Counted from the first letter of the stretch, positions 7,561-14,947 are shown. The stretch: 32,448 nucleotides of DNA from Firmicutes bacterium ADurb.Bin153 (GCA_002070415.1 MWDF01000020.1:1-32448), one strand, 5' to 3'. Notes: generated by a model not told the origin, from the letters alone. Made by a program: numbers and translations.

Positions 7561-8299
7561 CAGGATCCCGCGCTCCCTTCCCGAGCGATGCCATCAGCTT
7601 CATGAGCTTGTGCACCTGCTGGCCGAGCTCGTCGTCGTCGAGCTTCCGCCCCGCCTTCCCTATCTCGAGGGTGAAAGGTCCGTCGGCCCCTTTGCCGTCG
7701 TCGTTCATCAGATAGAACCTGTCAGCCATCAGCGCCACGTCCACCGGGCTGTGGGTCACCAGCACCACCGTCTTCCTCTCCGAAGCGATCCTTTCCCTTA
7801 GAAGCGGCAGGAGCTCGGCTTTCATGCCCAGGCCTATGGAGTTGAACGGCTCGTCCATGAGCAGCACCCTCTCTGGCGAGGCCAACGCCCTCGCCAGGTT
7901 CACCCTCTGCTGCTCTCCGCCCGAAAGGCTCGTGGGATACCTGTCCTTGAAACCGTCTAGTCCGAGTCCGGAAAGTATCTCAAGGGCCCTTCCTGCGCCC
8001 TCGCCGTCCATGCAGTATCTCAGGTTGCCCTCTACGGTGAGCCAGGGAAGCAGCCTGGGCTCCTGGAAAACCACCGAGCAGCCGATGCCTTCCGGCATCG
8101 CCACATCTCCTACGTCCTGCCTCTCCAGGCCGCACAACACCCTTATCAGAGTGGTCTTCCCGCGCCCCGATGGGCCCAGCACCGCGGTTACTTCCCCGTT
8201 CACGAACGTCATGTCGAGGTTCGAGAAAACGGGCTTGCCGTCGAAGGATTTGCCCAGATTCCTTACCGTCACATCCTCCACAGCCTGCCCTCCCTCCAT
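7547..8299 (-). CDS. ABC transporter ATPase, TauB/SsuB/nitrate type
   Basis: ATPase of about 250 residues that powers the importer formed with the two upstream genes. Walker A is GPSGRGKT (42-49), Q-loop Gln79 (FQEPRLLPW), signature LSGGEQQR (125-132), Walker B LLMDEP (146-151) and switch His183. The FQEPRLLPWLTV string is typical of TauB/SsuB/NrtD ATPases. The signature and Walker segments are intact. The start is either ATG 8299 (AAGGG 7 bases upstream, overlapping the permease by 31 bases) or GTG 8281 (GGAGGG upstream, 13-base overlap). The residue numbers use the ATG. The overlap implies translational coupling. Confidence 0.92.
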   Translation of the reverse strand: MEGGQAVEDVTVRNLGKSFDGKPVFSNLDMTFVNGEVTAVLGPSGRGKTTLIRVLCGLERQDVGDVAMPEGIGCSVVFQEPRLLPWLTVEGNLRYCMDGEGAGRALEILSGLGLDGFKDRYPTSLSGGEQQRVNLARALASPERVLLMDEPFNSIGLGMKAELLPLLRERIASERKTVVLVTHSPVDVALMADRFYLMNDDGKGADGPFTLEIGKAGRKLDDDELGQQVHKLMKLMASLGKGARDPDGLK

Positions 8300-9042
8300 C
8301 TGAATGCCCTTGCCCTCAGCGCCCCCAACGCCGCGTCCGCCGTAAAGCCCAGTGCCACCAGCAGCAGCGTCCACGCGAACAGCTCGGGTGTCTCAAGGAA
8401 GGACCTGGCCGAATCCATCCTTCCGCCGATCCCCTTCGAGGGCATCGACAGGACCTCGGCCGACACGACGATCTTCCATGACATCCCCAGCGCCTGCGAG
8501 AACGCCGAGACCAGATGTGGCATCAGGGAAGGAAGGTACAGCCCGGTCACCGCCTTGTGCCAGGGAACCTTGTAGACCTTCGTGAGCTCGACCAGGAGCG
8601 GGTCCACCGACGCCATGCCCTCCGATACGTCCGATGCCACTATCGGGAAAGCCATCAGGAAAGCCACGAAAACGGGGACCGTCCCCGACGGGAACCATAT
8701 TATGGCAAGTACTGAAAGCGATATGAACGGTACGGTCCTGAGCGCCGCGAAAAGCGGCGAGAGCATGTACCTCACGGGCCTTACGCTCCCGGAGGCTGCC
8801 CCGAACGCCAGGCCGAGCGCATACGACAGCGAGAACCCTTTAAGGACCCTGAGCGCGCTCGCCCAGAGGTCCGAGAAAAAGCCCCGGGTACGGACCACCG
8901 TCCCCAGGGCCTTCAACGCTTCGGCGGGAGAAGGCAGAAGAAGGCTGTTGCCGGTGAGCATCGAGCCTGCCTGCCATATTGCGACCAGCGCGGCTACTCC
9001 TACGGCCGCGTATGCGCTAGAAGTTAAGGTAGAACGCCTCAT
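8269..9042 (-). CDS. ABC transporter permease, TauC/SsuC type
   Basis: A 257-residue inner-membrane permease of the binding-protein-dependent family with about six helices. The cytoplasmic EAA-type coupling loop (EGMASVDPLLVELTKVY, then KAVTGLYLPSLMP, residues about 156-190) is where the ATPase docks. LPSPAEAL near residue 36 and WKIVVSAEVL near 204 are typical of TauC/SsuC/ThiX-like permeases. GGAGG lies 11 bases before the ATG. The gene overlaps the binding-protein gene by 26 bases. The exact ligand is not readable from the permease. Confidence 0.92.
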   Translation of the reverse strand: MRRSTLTSSAYAAVGVAALVAIWQAGSMLTGNSLLLPSPAEALKALGTVVRTRGFFSDLWASALRVLKGFSLSYALGLAFGAASGSVRPVRYMLSPLFAALRTVPFISLSVLAIIWFPSGTVPVFVAFLMAFPIVASDVSEGMASVDPLLVELTKVYKVPWHKAVTGLYLPSLMPHLVSAFSQALGMSWKIVVSAEVLSMPSKGIGGRMDSARSFLETPELFAWTLLLVALGFTADAALGALRARAFRWREGRLWRM

Positions 9043-9940
9043 CCGGGAGCTTTCCTCCGATCATGGCCGGTACGGACTGCAGCACCTTCCCGTAGAACTG
9101 CGACGCCGCCGACTTCGCCTTCAAGCCGTCCAGGTATTCGAAGTTGCATCTGGGTACCGCGGCGACTGTGGCGGCCGATCCCATGGACAGGTTCTTCTCG
9201 GCGATGACCGCGGCCTTGTCGGGATTCGCCTTGACCCATGCGACGCTGGCCTTGATGTCCGCCAGCATCTTCCTGGCTTCCTCCGGCCTTTCCTTTACGA
9301 AGCTCTCGCTCATGACGACGCAGCTCAAAGGGTAGTCGAACCCGTACAGCGACTTCCATTCGGCCTGTATGTCAGATGTTATCCTCAGCGCCGCGTCCGA
9401 CGCAAGCACCTGGCTCACCCAGGGTTCAGGCAATATGGCGGCCTCGGCCTTGCCGGCCACAAGAAGGTTGGCCAGCTCCACGGGGGAGGCGAAGTGCTGG
9501 ACGCCCTCCGTAGATGCCTTCTTGTCCCCGAGCAGCATCGCGAGGACCACGTCCGGCATAGTGCCCTTGCCCGGCACCCCTATGAATGACGAGGCCTGCT
9601 CGTAGAGGCCCTTGTCGCTCCTTGACACGACGTACAGCGACCCGTTGTTCGTGATGGCTGCCAATACCACGGGGATCCCCTTGTTCCTTATCAGCGCGGC
9701 CGAAGATACGGGCAGCGCGGCTGCCTCCGCCGCTCCGGTGGAGAGCCTCGCTATCGCTACGTCGGCGGCCTTGCCGACTTCCATCTCATAGGCGCCGGAT
9801 TCGAACAGCTGGGCGAGGCCCAAGCCCGTCACGCCGTTCAACGCCACGATGCGCGGCCGGGAGGCAGCAAAGCCTGCCGCCCCCATGAGCTGCGACAGCA
9901 ATATTACGGACACCAGGATCGCGATTACCGGTCTTTTCAT
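9017..9940 (-). CDS. ABC transporter substrate-binding protein (TauA/SsuA/NMT1-like)
   Basis: Exported solute-binding protein, 307 residues from ATG 9940. That start is preferred because GGAGG abuts the alternative ATG at 9946, while it lies 6 bases before this one. The signal peptide MKRPVIAILVSVILLSQ ends near AGFAAS (about residue 25). The body shows the NMT1/TauA-like pattern: a switch to ITNNGSLYVVSR at about 95, then PGKGTMPD, VELANLLVAGKAEAAILPEPW and KANPDKAAVIAE. It delivers a small organic anion, amine or pyrimidine-like ligand to the permease. The neighbouring nitrilase-family enzyme suggests a nitrogen-containing substrate (amide, nitrile, carbamoyl or taurine-like), which is inference. 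No lipobox is present. Confidence 0.9.
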   Translation of the reverse strand: MKRPVIAILVSVILLSQLMGAAGFAASRPRIVALNGVTGLGLAQLFESGAYEMEVGKAADVAIARLSTGAAEAAALPVSSAALIRNKGIPVVLAAITNNGSLYVVSRSDKGLYEQASSFIGVPGKGTMPDVVLAMLLGDKKASTEGVQHFASPVELANLLVAGKAEAAILPEPWVSQVLASDAALRITSDIQAEWKSLYGFDYPLSCVVMSESFVKERPEEARKMLADIKASVAWVKANPDKAAVIAEKNLSMGSAATVAAVPRCNFEYLDGLKAKSAASQFYGKVLQSVPAMIGGKLPDEAFYLNF

Positions 9941-9961
9941 TTCCATCCTCCAATTAAATCC

Positions 9962-11686
9962 CTAACCCAAAGCCTGGGTACCCGGCACTACGTCCCTTCT
10001 CTCGGCGAGGCAGAGGTCGCAGTAGGCGGAGATTATCTGCTCCTCGTCGGAGAAAGCGGACGCGGCGGCGTTTCCGTCCGGTCCGGCGATAATGCTAAGC
10101 CCCGAAAGGGGCCCTTCGGCCGAAGCCCTCCCGACTATCCTCGCGGGATTGGCGGTCGCAACCCATGCCCTGCACTCCATGGCCCTGGCCCTGGATATTA
10201 TGTCATGTTCGTGTACTAGCCCGGACGTGATCCAGGCAAACATCCTCACGCCCATGCCGACCAAGCCCGCGACCATCCTGTGTTCATGGCCCTCCCTGCC
10301 GAGCATGAGCCCCAGAGGCCCGAACGGCGTCTGGACGACGGGGGCTATCGCTACCGAATCCCCGTGCCCGCAGTTGGGACACCCCCTCGTCGCCTCCCGT
10401 TCGGTCAGCGCTCCGTACTGCTGGAGCGACCTTCCGTCGAATACCACATCGGCGCCCCCTATGGGATTTCCGCACTTCTCGCACCTGCCGCGCGGTATCA
10501 CAAGTATCCTCTTCCTTATCCCGGGCTCCTCAAGAAGCGCCCCCGCCTGGGGGTCGAGCCCTCCCATCGCGTCGAACGTCCCGGAGAACACCACGATGTC
10601 CGCGCCTATTGCGTCGATCTTTGCCGCCAGCCTCCTGACGGCAGCCCTCGCGACTAGGCCCGTCCCCGGCTGCCCCGCGGATTCGGGAGACTGCTGCACC
10701 ACCGCCATGTAAGGATGTGAGGCCCCGCCCGCATAGCCTTGTATCCTAGGCTTCGCCCCTTCGGAAGGCGCCTCGTGGCCGTCTTGCCCTTCCCTCGGGA
10801 TGCTTATCGGGACCGTTTCGTAGTAGGCGGGGTTCTTCAGCTTCTCAACCCTGGGCTCTGGGAGCTCTATCCTCCCCTGGCCGTCCAGGGGGACCTCCAC
10901 CCTGATCGTCTCCACCCTGTCAGAAGACGCCCTCTTTATGACCTCGCCTTCCGGGCTCACCAGCTGGGAGCCTCCGCAGAACGCTATGAGGCCGTCTTCG
11001 AGTCCTACCTTGTTCGACGATGCGATCCAGACATTGTTCTCTATCGCCCTGACCCTGATCAGGAAATCGGCCTGCGGGTTCGTGAGCTTCGACCTGTCGG
11101 GTCCCGTGGTGACCCAGTTCGTGCAGTTGAGTATGAGCCTTGCGCCTTCTTCCGCGAGCTTCTCCACTATGCCCGGCACCCTTGCGTCCGCGCAGATCAT
11201 AAGCCCCATCCTGCCCCACTTTGTCCTGAAGGATGCCGGCCCGTCGCCCTTGCCGAACCATTTCGAGTCGAAGTGCCATAGGTTCGTCTTCCTTCCGGTG
11301 GCAACGAGCTTGCCGTATCTGTTCCATGCGAATGCAGAGTTGAAGAGGGGGCTTGCGACCGGTTGCATCCAACCTTCGCTGAATGGAAGCGCCTGGGCCG
11401 TCGGGCCGCTCTTGTCGGGTTCGGGAAGCCCTGCGACTATGAAACAGCCCATCCTGCGGGCCGCCTGGGCGAGCCGTGCCTTGATGTCGTCGGACTTCTC
11501 CTGCATGGAGTAGTCCCAGCCGTAGAGGAAATAACCGGGCCAGACGCATTCCGGCAGCAGGATCACATCGGGCGCGTAATCCTTCTCCATCTCCAGCATG
11601 TAGAACATCTCATTGTCCGCATGGTGCGGACTGAGCATGTCGTACGCTGCGGTCTGTATTATCGATATGCGGAGGGCATCCGCCAT
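9962..11686 (-). CDS. Two-domain nitrilase-superfamily amidohydrolase; second domain degenerate
   Basis: A 574-residue cytoplasmic protein. The first carbon-nitrogen hydrolase domain (about 5-290) keeps the whole triad: Glu46 (LLPECVWPG), Lys133 (GRKTNLW) and Cys165 (GLMICADARVPG). It should cleave a C-N bond in an amide, nitrile or N-carbamoyl compound. A second nitrilase-like half (about 325-560) keeps the fold signature but has Gly463 where the Cys should be (GLMLGREGHEHRM) and no Glu in FSGTFDAMG. It also carries CEKC (402-405) and CPNC (436-439), which look like a zinc ribbon inserted in this half. Usual single-domain members have about 270-330 residues. GGAGGT lies 6 bases before the ATG. 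The gene starts the ABC-importer operon and may process the imported compound. Confidence 0.85.
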   Translation of the reverse strand: MADALRISIIQTAAYDMLSPHHADNEMFYMLEMEKDYAPDVILLPECVWPGYFLYGWDYSMQEKSDDIKARLAQAARRMGCFIVAGLPEPDKSGPTAQALPFSEGWMQPVASPLFNSAFAWNRYGKLVATGRKTNLWHFDSKWFGKGDGPASFRTKWGRMGLMICADARVPGIVEKLAEEGARLILNCTNWVTTGPDRSKLTNPQADFLIRVRAIENNVWIASSNKVGLEDGLIAFCGGSQLVSPEGEVIKRASSDRVETIRVEVPLDGQGRIELPEPRVEKLKNPAYYETVPISIPREGQDGHEAPSEGAKPRIQGYAGGASHPYMAVVQQSPESAGQPGTGLVARAAVRRLAAKIDAIGADIVVFSGTFDAMGGLDPQAGALLEEPGIRKRILVIPRGRCEKCGNPIGGADVVFDGRSLQQYGALTEREATRGCPNCGHGDSVAIAPVVQTPFGPLGLMLGREGHEHRMVAGLVGMGVRMFAWITSGLVHEHDIISRARAMECRAWVATANPARIVGRASAEGPLSGLSIIAGPDGNAAASAFSDEEQIISAYCDLCLAERRDVVPGTQALG

Positions 11687-11757
11687 CAGGGTACCTCCGT
11701 TGCCTCCGCCGGCGTGAAGCGGCGAAACCGGTGGGGCGTAATGATGTGCTCAATATG

Positions 11758-11763
11758 ATTATA
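11758..11763 (-). promoter_or_regulatory. -10 box of the nitrilase/importer operon
   Basis: TATAAT on the minus strand, 72-77 bases upstream of the ATG at 11686. The hexamer 17 bases upstream (TTACAT) matches the consensus poorly. Confidence 0.5.
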
Positions 11764-11786
11764 TCCTTTATGGCCCCGGTATGTAA

Positions 11787-11815
11787 CGGAAGGGACGCAC
11801 AGAGCGCCCCTTCCG
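11787..11815 (-). terminator. Hairpin after the SUOX-fold operon
   Basis: CGGAAGGG (11787-11794) pairs with CCCTTCCG (11808-11815), 24-52 bases past the stop of the minus-strand gene at 11839. No T run follows on the minus strand. It separates that operon from the nitrilase operon. Confidence 0.45.
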
Positions 11816-11838
11816 CTGCCATTATTTCCCCAATCTTC

Positions 11839-12366
11839 TCATTTGCCCGCGGGGACTATCCTTATCTCAACGACGCTCCTTGCCCAGTATTTGCTCTCGG
11901 TCATCAGGCCGCCCTCGACGGAGGACAGGAAGCCCAGCCTCGGGAGGTCCTTCTCCATTCCAGGATCCGACCATGTGACGAGGACGGGCACGAGTACGGG
12001 CCTGCCCTCCACGGGAGAGCCGTCCGGCCTCGTCGCGGCCATATCGCCGCATGCTTGTGCGTAATCGAGCTCCGTAACGTAGCCGTCGGAAGATACCACA
12101 AGCAGCTTGTCCGTTGCTTCCATGCCTCCTATGGAATCGACAAGGTCAATCAGCCTTACTCCCTTTATCTTGAAGGGACCGGAGACTACCCCTTTGGAGT
12201 TCTTGTAGTAGGCCGTGCCTTCTGTCAGGACTTTCCTGTCGAGCTCGACCACCGCCGTCGCATCGCCCTTGACCAGCCTTAAGGGCAGGCCGCCTGCGAG
12301 CGTGACCGTCGCTACCAGCAACAGGACGATCGCAACCAGGAATGATGCGGTCCTTCTCCTTGCCAT
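11839..12366 (-). CDS. Exported single-domain SUOX-fold (molybdopterin-binding superfamily) protein
   Basis: 175 residues. Basic MARRR, a hydrophobic segment (8-24) and a likely cut at TLA-GG near 25 indicate export. The rest resembles the oxidoreductase molybdopterin-binding (sulfite-oxidase) fold: a short strand-rich N-terminus, GPFKIKGVRLIDLVDSIGG at the place of the usual WTGVPL motif, DGYVTELDYAQA, the segment RPVLVPVLVTW and a closing VVEIRIVP. The metal-ligand Cys expected ahead of the GVPL-like motif is absent. The only Cys is about residue 106, in YAQACGD. It is the last gene of a riboswitch-controlled operon and starts one base after the stop of a 47-residue ORF. GGGAGGT lies 8 bases upstream. 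The function is unknown. Confidence 0.75.
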   Translation of the reverse strand: MARRRTASFLVAIVLLLVATVTLAGGLPLRLVKGDATAVVELDRKVLTEGTAYYKNSKGVVSGPFKIKGVRLIDLVDSIGGMEATDKLLVVSSDGYVTELDYAQACGDMAATRPDGSPVEGRPVLVPVLVTWSDPGMEKDLPRLGFLSSVEGGLMTESKYWARSVVEIRIVPAGK

Positions 12367-12367
12367 C

Positions 12368-12511
12368 TCACGAACCTCCCATCGATCTCAATATGCCGTC
12401 TATTGCCGACATGTGCCTCGCTATCACGGAGAAACCGTCCGCGAGCGCCCTGGACGCCGTCATTATGAGCGCCAGGATCGCAGTGAAAGCCGCCGCCTTG
12501 AAGACTGCCAT
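12368..12511 (-). CDS. Small single-helix membrane or signal-bearing protein, 47 residues
   Basis: An ORF of 47 codons fills the gap between the two SUOX-fold genes. ATG 12511 has GGAGGT 8 bases upstream (12520-12525), while the ATG at 12517 is too close to it. The protein has one hydrophobic segment (about 4-24: VFKAAAFTAILALIMTA) followed by an amphipathic tail with ARHMSAIDGILRSMGGS. The stop TGA is one base before the next ATG, so translational coupling is expected. The ORF fits the operon spacing exactly (21 bases after the upstream gene), which supports it being real. I recognise no family. It might be a membrane anchor or assembly partner of the flanking exported proteins. Confidence 0.6.
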   Translation of the reverse strand: MAVFKAAAFTAILALIMTASRALADGFSVIARHMSAIDGILRSMGGS

Positions 12512-12532
12512 TAACATGGACCTCCAGTCTTG

Positions 12533-13498
12533 TTACAAGCCTATCAGCTCTATCGCCACTACATTTTCCAGTATCCTCGGGGATTTCGCCCCGGTGAGCA
12601 TCAGCGGGCCCTCCGCTTCGTCCAAAAGGGCCCCGTTCCTGGTAAAAGCTATGAATATGCCCGATTCGTATATAAGGTCCTTCGATGCGAGATCCACGAA
12701 GGTGCCGTCGGCGGATATTACCCTGACGGTGTAGCCTGCGCGGGCGAGGGCCTTGTCGAACGTATAATGGGAATCCGCAGGCTCGATGTTGTCCACCACC
12801 GAGGCAAGGGCCCAGAGAGGGACTCCGGCGTAGGTAGCATCCCCTATCTTCCAATCGGCGCCGGGGTGCGGGGACATGGGGCAGGTGGCGAGGCTTTCGA
12901 ACGTCGACCTGTCCATCCTCGCCTCCGCGGCGCCGGTCAGCTTCAGCACCCATTCCTTCACCATAGGTATGACCTTTATCTCGACCACGCCCTTGACCCA
13001 CGTATGACCGTCGGTAAGGGGGGCTTTCGGACCTGCGTAGATGGCCCTTATGCTGTCCTTTGCGAACGCGGGGTTGTCGGATGAGACGGCGAGCATCATC
13101 ATCGGCCTCTCGAAGTCATCGAGCGCCTCGCCGGCGCCGTCATAGACGGTCACCTCTCCTTGTACCTGCTCATAGGTCAGGCTCATGCGATAGCCGTCAT
13201 CCGAGATGAGCTGCACGGCGTCGTCCTCGTTTATGCCTCCCATCAGCGCCAGCACCGAAAGGAGCGAGGGGCCCTCGTATGTGAACGGCCCTACGATCGT
13301 TCCCGATGAGCGCCTGTAGGAAGCCTCGTATCTCAGCTGCGGAAGCGACAGTACGTCCACCGTCTGGGACGTGCCCATCCTGTCGGTCAGCCTTACTGTG
13401 ATTCTGTCGGGCGCGGCGGCGGCTCGGAGCGCGACCGCCGACACCGAAATCAGTATAGCAAGGACAGCTAGGAATCTCTTCCCTTTCGCGATGCGCAT
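12533..13498 (-). CDS. Exported protein with two tandem SUOX-fold domains
   Basis: 321 residues from ATG 13498, chosen because GGAGG lies 7 bases upstream and a signal peptide begins at once (MRIAKGKRFL, hydrophobic to about 27, cut near AAA). Domain 1 (about 32-178) has GPFTYEGPSLLSVLALMGG, SDDGYRMSLTYEQV and VVEIKVIP. Domain 2 (about 183-321) has ATYAGVPLWALASVV, SADGTFVDLA and a closing strand VVAIELIGL. Both follow the oxidoreductase molybdopterin-binding fold. Domain 2 has one candidate ligand, Cys206, 19 residues before GVPL. Domain 1 has no Cys there. It is the first gene after the Moco-type riboswitch leader, which supports a link to molybdenum cofactor, though cofactor binding is not shown. 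Confidence 0.78.
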   Translation of the reverse strand: MRIAKGKRFLAVLAILISVSAVALRAAAAPDRITVRLTDRMGTSQTVDVLSLPQLRYEASYRRSSGTIVGPFTYEGPSLLSVLALMGGINEDDAVQLISDDGYRMSLTYEQVQGEVTVYDGAGEALDDFERPMMMLAVSSDNPAFAKDSIRAIYAGPKAPLTDGHTWVKGVVEIKVIPMVKEWVLKLTGAAEARMDRSTFESLATCPMSPHPGADWKIGDATYAGVPLWALASVVDNIEPADSHYTFDKALARAGYTVRVISADGTFVDLASKDLIYESGIFIAFTRNGALLDEAEGPLMLTGAKSPRILENVVAIELIGL

Positions 13499-13514
13499 CC
13501 GGAAACCTCCGTAT

Positions 13515-13550
13515 AAAAATGGCGCCGTGCCCTTCGGAAGGTCACGGCGC
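13515..13550 (-). terminator. Intrinsic terminator inside the riboswitch leader
   Basis: GCGCCGTG (13522-13529) pairs with CACGGCGC (13543-13550), with further pairing around TTCCGAAGG. On the minus strand it runs into ATTTTTAT (T run 13515-13519). The hairpin ends just before the GGAGGT ribosome site, so it is placed to stop transcription ahead of the gene at 13498. Confidence 0.85.
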
Positions 13551-13560
13551 GGCAAAACGA

Positions 13561-13668
13561 AACCTGCCGCATCCTTTCCAAAAGGGAGGTCGCAGCGTTT
13601 CCGCCGCGGCCCTGACGGCCGAGGATCCATGGCCCAAGCGTTAGGCCCCCCGGCTCGGAGCGCAGTCT
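13561..13668 (-). ncRNA. Putative molybdenum-cofactor (Moco) riboswitch aptamer
   Basis: On the minus strand the leader carries, in order, segments I recognise from the Moco RNA motif: CTCCGAGCC, GGCCTAACGC, TTGGGCCATGG (tetraloop-receptor-like), a 7-bp stem CGCGGCG/CGCTGCG capped by a GAAA tetraloop, ACCTCCC, and GGAAAGGAT followed by GCGGCAGG. Outer pairing of CTGC near 13663-13667 with GCAG near 13563-13566 would form P1. Moco aptamers usually control cofactor synthesis, molybdate transport or molybdoenzyme genes. Here the aptamer is followed directly by an intrinsic terminator, which fits transcriptional control. The call rests on recalled consensus, not a covariance search. Confidence 0.78.
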
Positions 13669-13677
13669 TATAACAAG

Positions 13678-13707
13678 ATGATACCCCGCTCGCCCGCCTT
13701 AGCACAA
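13678..13707 (-). promoter_or_regulatory. Promoter of the riboswitch-controlled SUOX-fold operon
   Basis: TTGTGC (13702-13707), 18-base spacer, TATCAT (13678-13683) on the minus strand. Transcription would begin just before the predicted aptamer at 13668. Confidence 0.5.
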
Positions 13708-13790
13708 CCGCGATATGAAACATAGGGGATTTACAGGCCCTATGTGTAGCGCCGCGCGCTCGCGCAGGCCGGGGCGGACCCGCACCCCAT

Positions 13791-13819
13791 TTGGACATTC
13801 TACCGTCGGACCGTATACT
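13791..13819 (+). promoter_or_regulatory. Promoter of the DUF3842 gene
   Basis: TTGGAC (13791-13796), exactly 17 bases, then TATACT (13814-13819), about 49 bases ahead of the ATG at 13868. Confidence 0.75.
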
Positions 13820-13867
13820 CTAGATTGGTAGGCCGCATACACAGTTTCGGGACCGGAGGGTGGAAGC

Positions 13868-14275
13868 ATGAAGATCATCGTGATAGACGGACAGGGCGGA
13901 AAGATAGGAAGGCTCGTAATAGAGCAGATCAAGAAGGACCTTCCCGAGCTTAAGGTCATAGCGATAGGCACCAACAGCATAGCGACATCGGCGATGATGA
14001 AAGCGGGGGCAGACGCCGGGGCGACCGGAGAGAATCCTATAGTGGTCAACAGCGGCGACGCTGACGTGATAATAGGGCCTATCGGGATAATCATCGCAAA
14101 TTCGCTGCTCGGGGAGATCACCCCGCGCATGTCGGGCGCCGTGTCCCAGAGCAGGGGCCTTAAGATCCTGCTGCCCCTTAACAAGTGCTCGACCGTGGTC
14201 GTAGGCGCAAGGGACTGCTCCCTGGCCGAGTCGGTGAAGCTTGCGGTGGCAGAGCTGCAGAAGATCGCGCGATAG
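13868..14275 (+). CDS. DUF3842-family protein
   Basis: 135 residues, cytoplasmic. The N-terminus MKIIVIDGQGGKIG with a Gly-rich turn, the segment AIGTNSIATSAMMKAGAD, ATGENPIVVN, and the C-terminal LLPLNKCSTVVVGARDCSL followed by SVKLAVAELQK are what I recognise as DUF3842. This is a conserved small family of anaerobic bacteria with no established role. The fold looks Rossmann-like (beta strand, GQGG loop, helix). GGAGGG lies 7 bases before the ATG. The gene stands alone on the plus strand with a good promoter and is divergent from the SUOX-fold operon. Its neighbours on both sides are cofactor or ECF related, but that may be coincidence. Confidence 0.8.
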   Translation: MKIIVIDGQGGKIGRLVIEQIKKDLPELKVIAIGTNSIATSAMMKAGADAGATGENPIVVNSGDADVIIGPIGIIIANSLLGEITPRMSGAVSQSRGLKILLPLNKCSTVVVGARDCSLAESVKLAVAELQKIAR

Positions 14276-14354
14276 CCCGGACGGTCAAGCTGACAGTCGT
14301 ACGGGCCCGTCAGTGCCAGGTCCGTGCGCACCTATCTGGTAATCTTATGAGAGA

Positions 14355-14388
14355 AGCCGCCGAACGCGGGTGGTGTTCTACGGCGGCT
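14355..14388. terminator. Hairpin between convergent genes
   Basis: AGCCGCCG (14355-14362) pairs perfectly with CGGCGGCT (14381-14388) between the DUF3842 stop (14275) and the stop of the ECF S component (14406). On the minus strand it is followed by TCTCTCAT, on the plus strand by CCTTCGGG. Confidence 0.55.
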
Positions 14389-14405
14389 CCTTCGGGTAGC
14401 CGCGC

Positions 14406-14933
14406 CTATCTCCTTTCGCAGGAGATAAGTCCGGCCTTCTGCAGGGCTATCACTATGATCGGCACGAGGGCCAGCTGAAGCACTATCCCGGGCAGTGCGT
14501 TGACGAATGCCCCAGAAACGAAAAGCTCCCATGAGAACTTCGTGCCTGCCAGGAGCATCGCAAACCTTACCGCGCCCCAGACCAGCCTTCCCAACACCAT
14601 AGAAGAAAGCAGCGCTACGTATATCGATGCCGGTTTCTTGGGGAGCAGCTGATGGAGCATGCCCGTCATCATCCCGTACGTGGCTAGCTCGAACGCCATA
14701 GGTACCGCCGTGGTCGGGAACGGCGGCATGCCGAACATTAAGCTCCTGAAGATGGGCACGATGAAACCTACCGCCAGCCCGTACTTCCAACCGCAGGCAA
14801 ACCCGCAGATTAGGACCGGCAAGTGCATCGGCAGCAACCTGCTTCCGATCCCGGGTATCTGTCCCGTTAAAAACGGAAGCAGAACGCCCAGCGCGAGGAA
14901 CATTGCGGCAAGTACGATTCTCCTAGTCTGCAT
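14406..14933 (-). CDS. ECF transporter S component (substrate-binding membrane subunit)
   Basis: 175 residues from ATG 14933 (GGAGG 7 bases upstream). Six predicted helices: MQTRRIVLAAMFLALGVLLPFL, then LPMHLPVLICGFACGWKYG, IVPIFRSLMFGMPP, MAFELATYGMMTGML, a loop LLPKKP and three C-terminal helices. The MHLPVLICGFACGWKYGLAVG and FELATYG strings are typical of ECF S components of the PanT/QueT/COG4720-like group. An S component captures a vitamin or cofactor precursor and needs an EcfAAT module; one lies in the operon at 21058-23139. The ligand is not readable, and the leader carries a terminator, pointing to regulation by attenuation. Confidence is higher for the family than for any substrate. 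Confidence 0.8.
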   Translation of the reverse strand: MQTRRIVLAAMFLALGVLLPFLTGQIPGIGSRLLPMHLPVLICGFACGWKYGLAVGFIVPIFRSLMFGMPPFPTTAVPMAFELATYGMMTGMLHQLLPKKPASIYVALLSSMVLGRLVWGAVRFAMLLAGTKFSWELFVSGAFVNALPGIVLQLALVPIIVIALQKAGLISCERR

Positions 14934-14947
14934 GTCGATTCCTCCAT

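Noticed and set aside
13522..13707. Alternative reading of the leader as a cobalamin or other vitamin riboswitch
   Set aside because: The ordered CTCCGAGCC, GGCCTAACGC, GAAA-capped stem and GGAAAGGAT segments fit the Moco motif; no B12 box was seen.
13699..14331. Minus-strand frame opposite the DUF3842 gene
   Set aside because: Antisense shadow of the well-supported DUF3842 gene, which has its own promoter and ribosome site.
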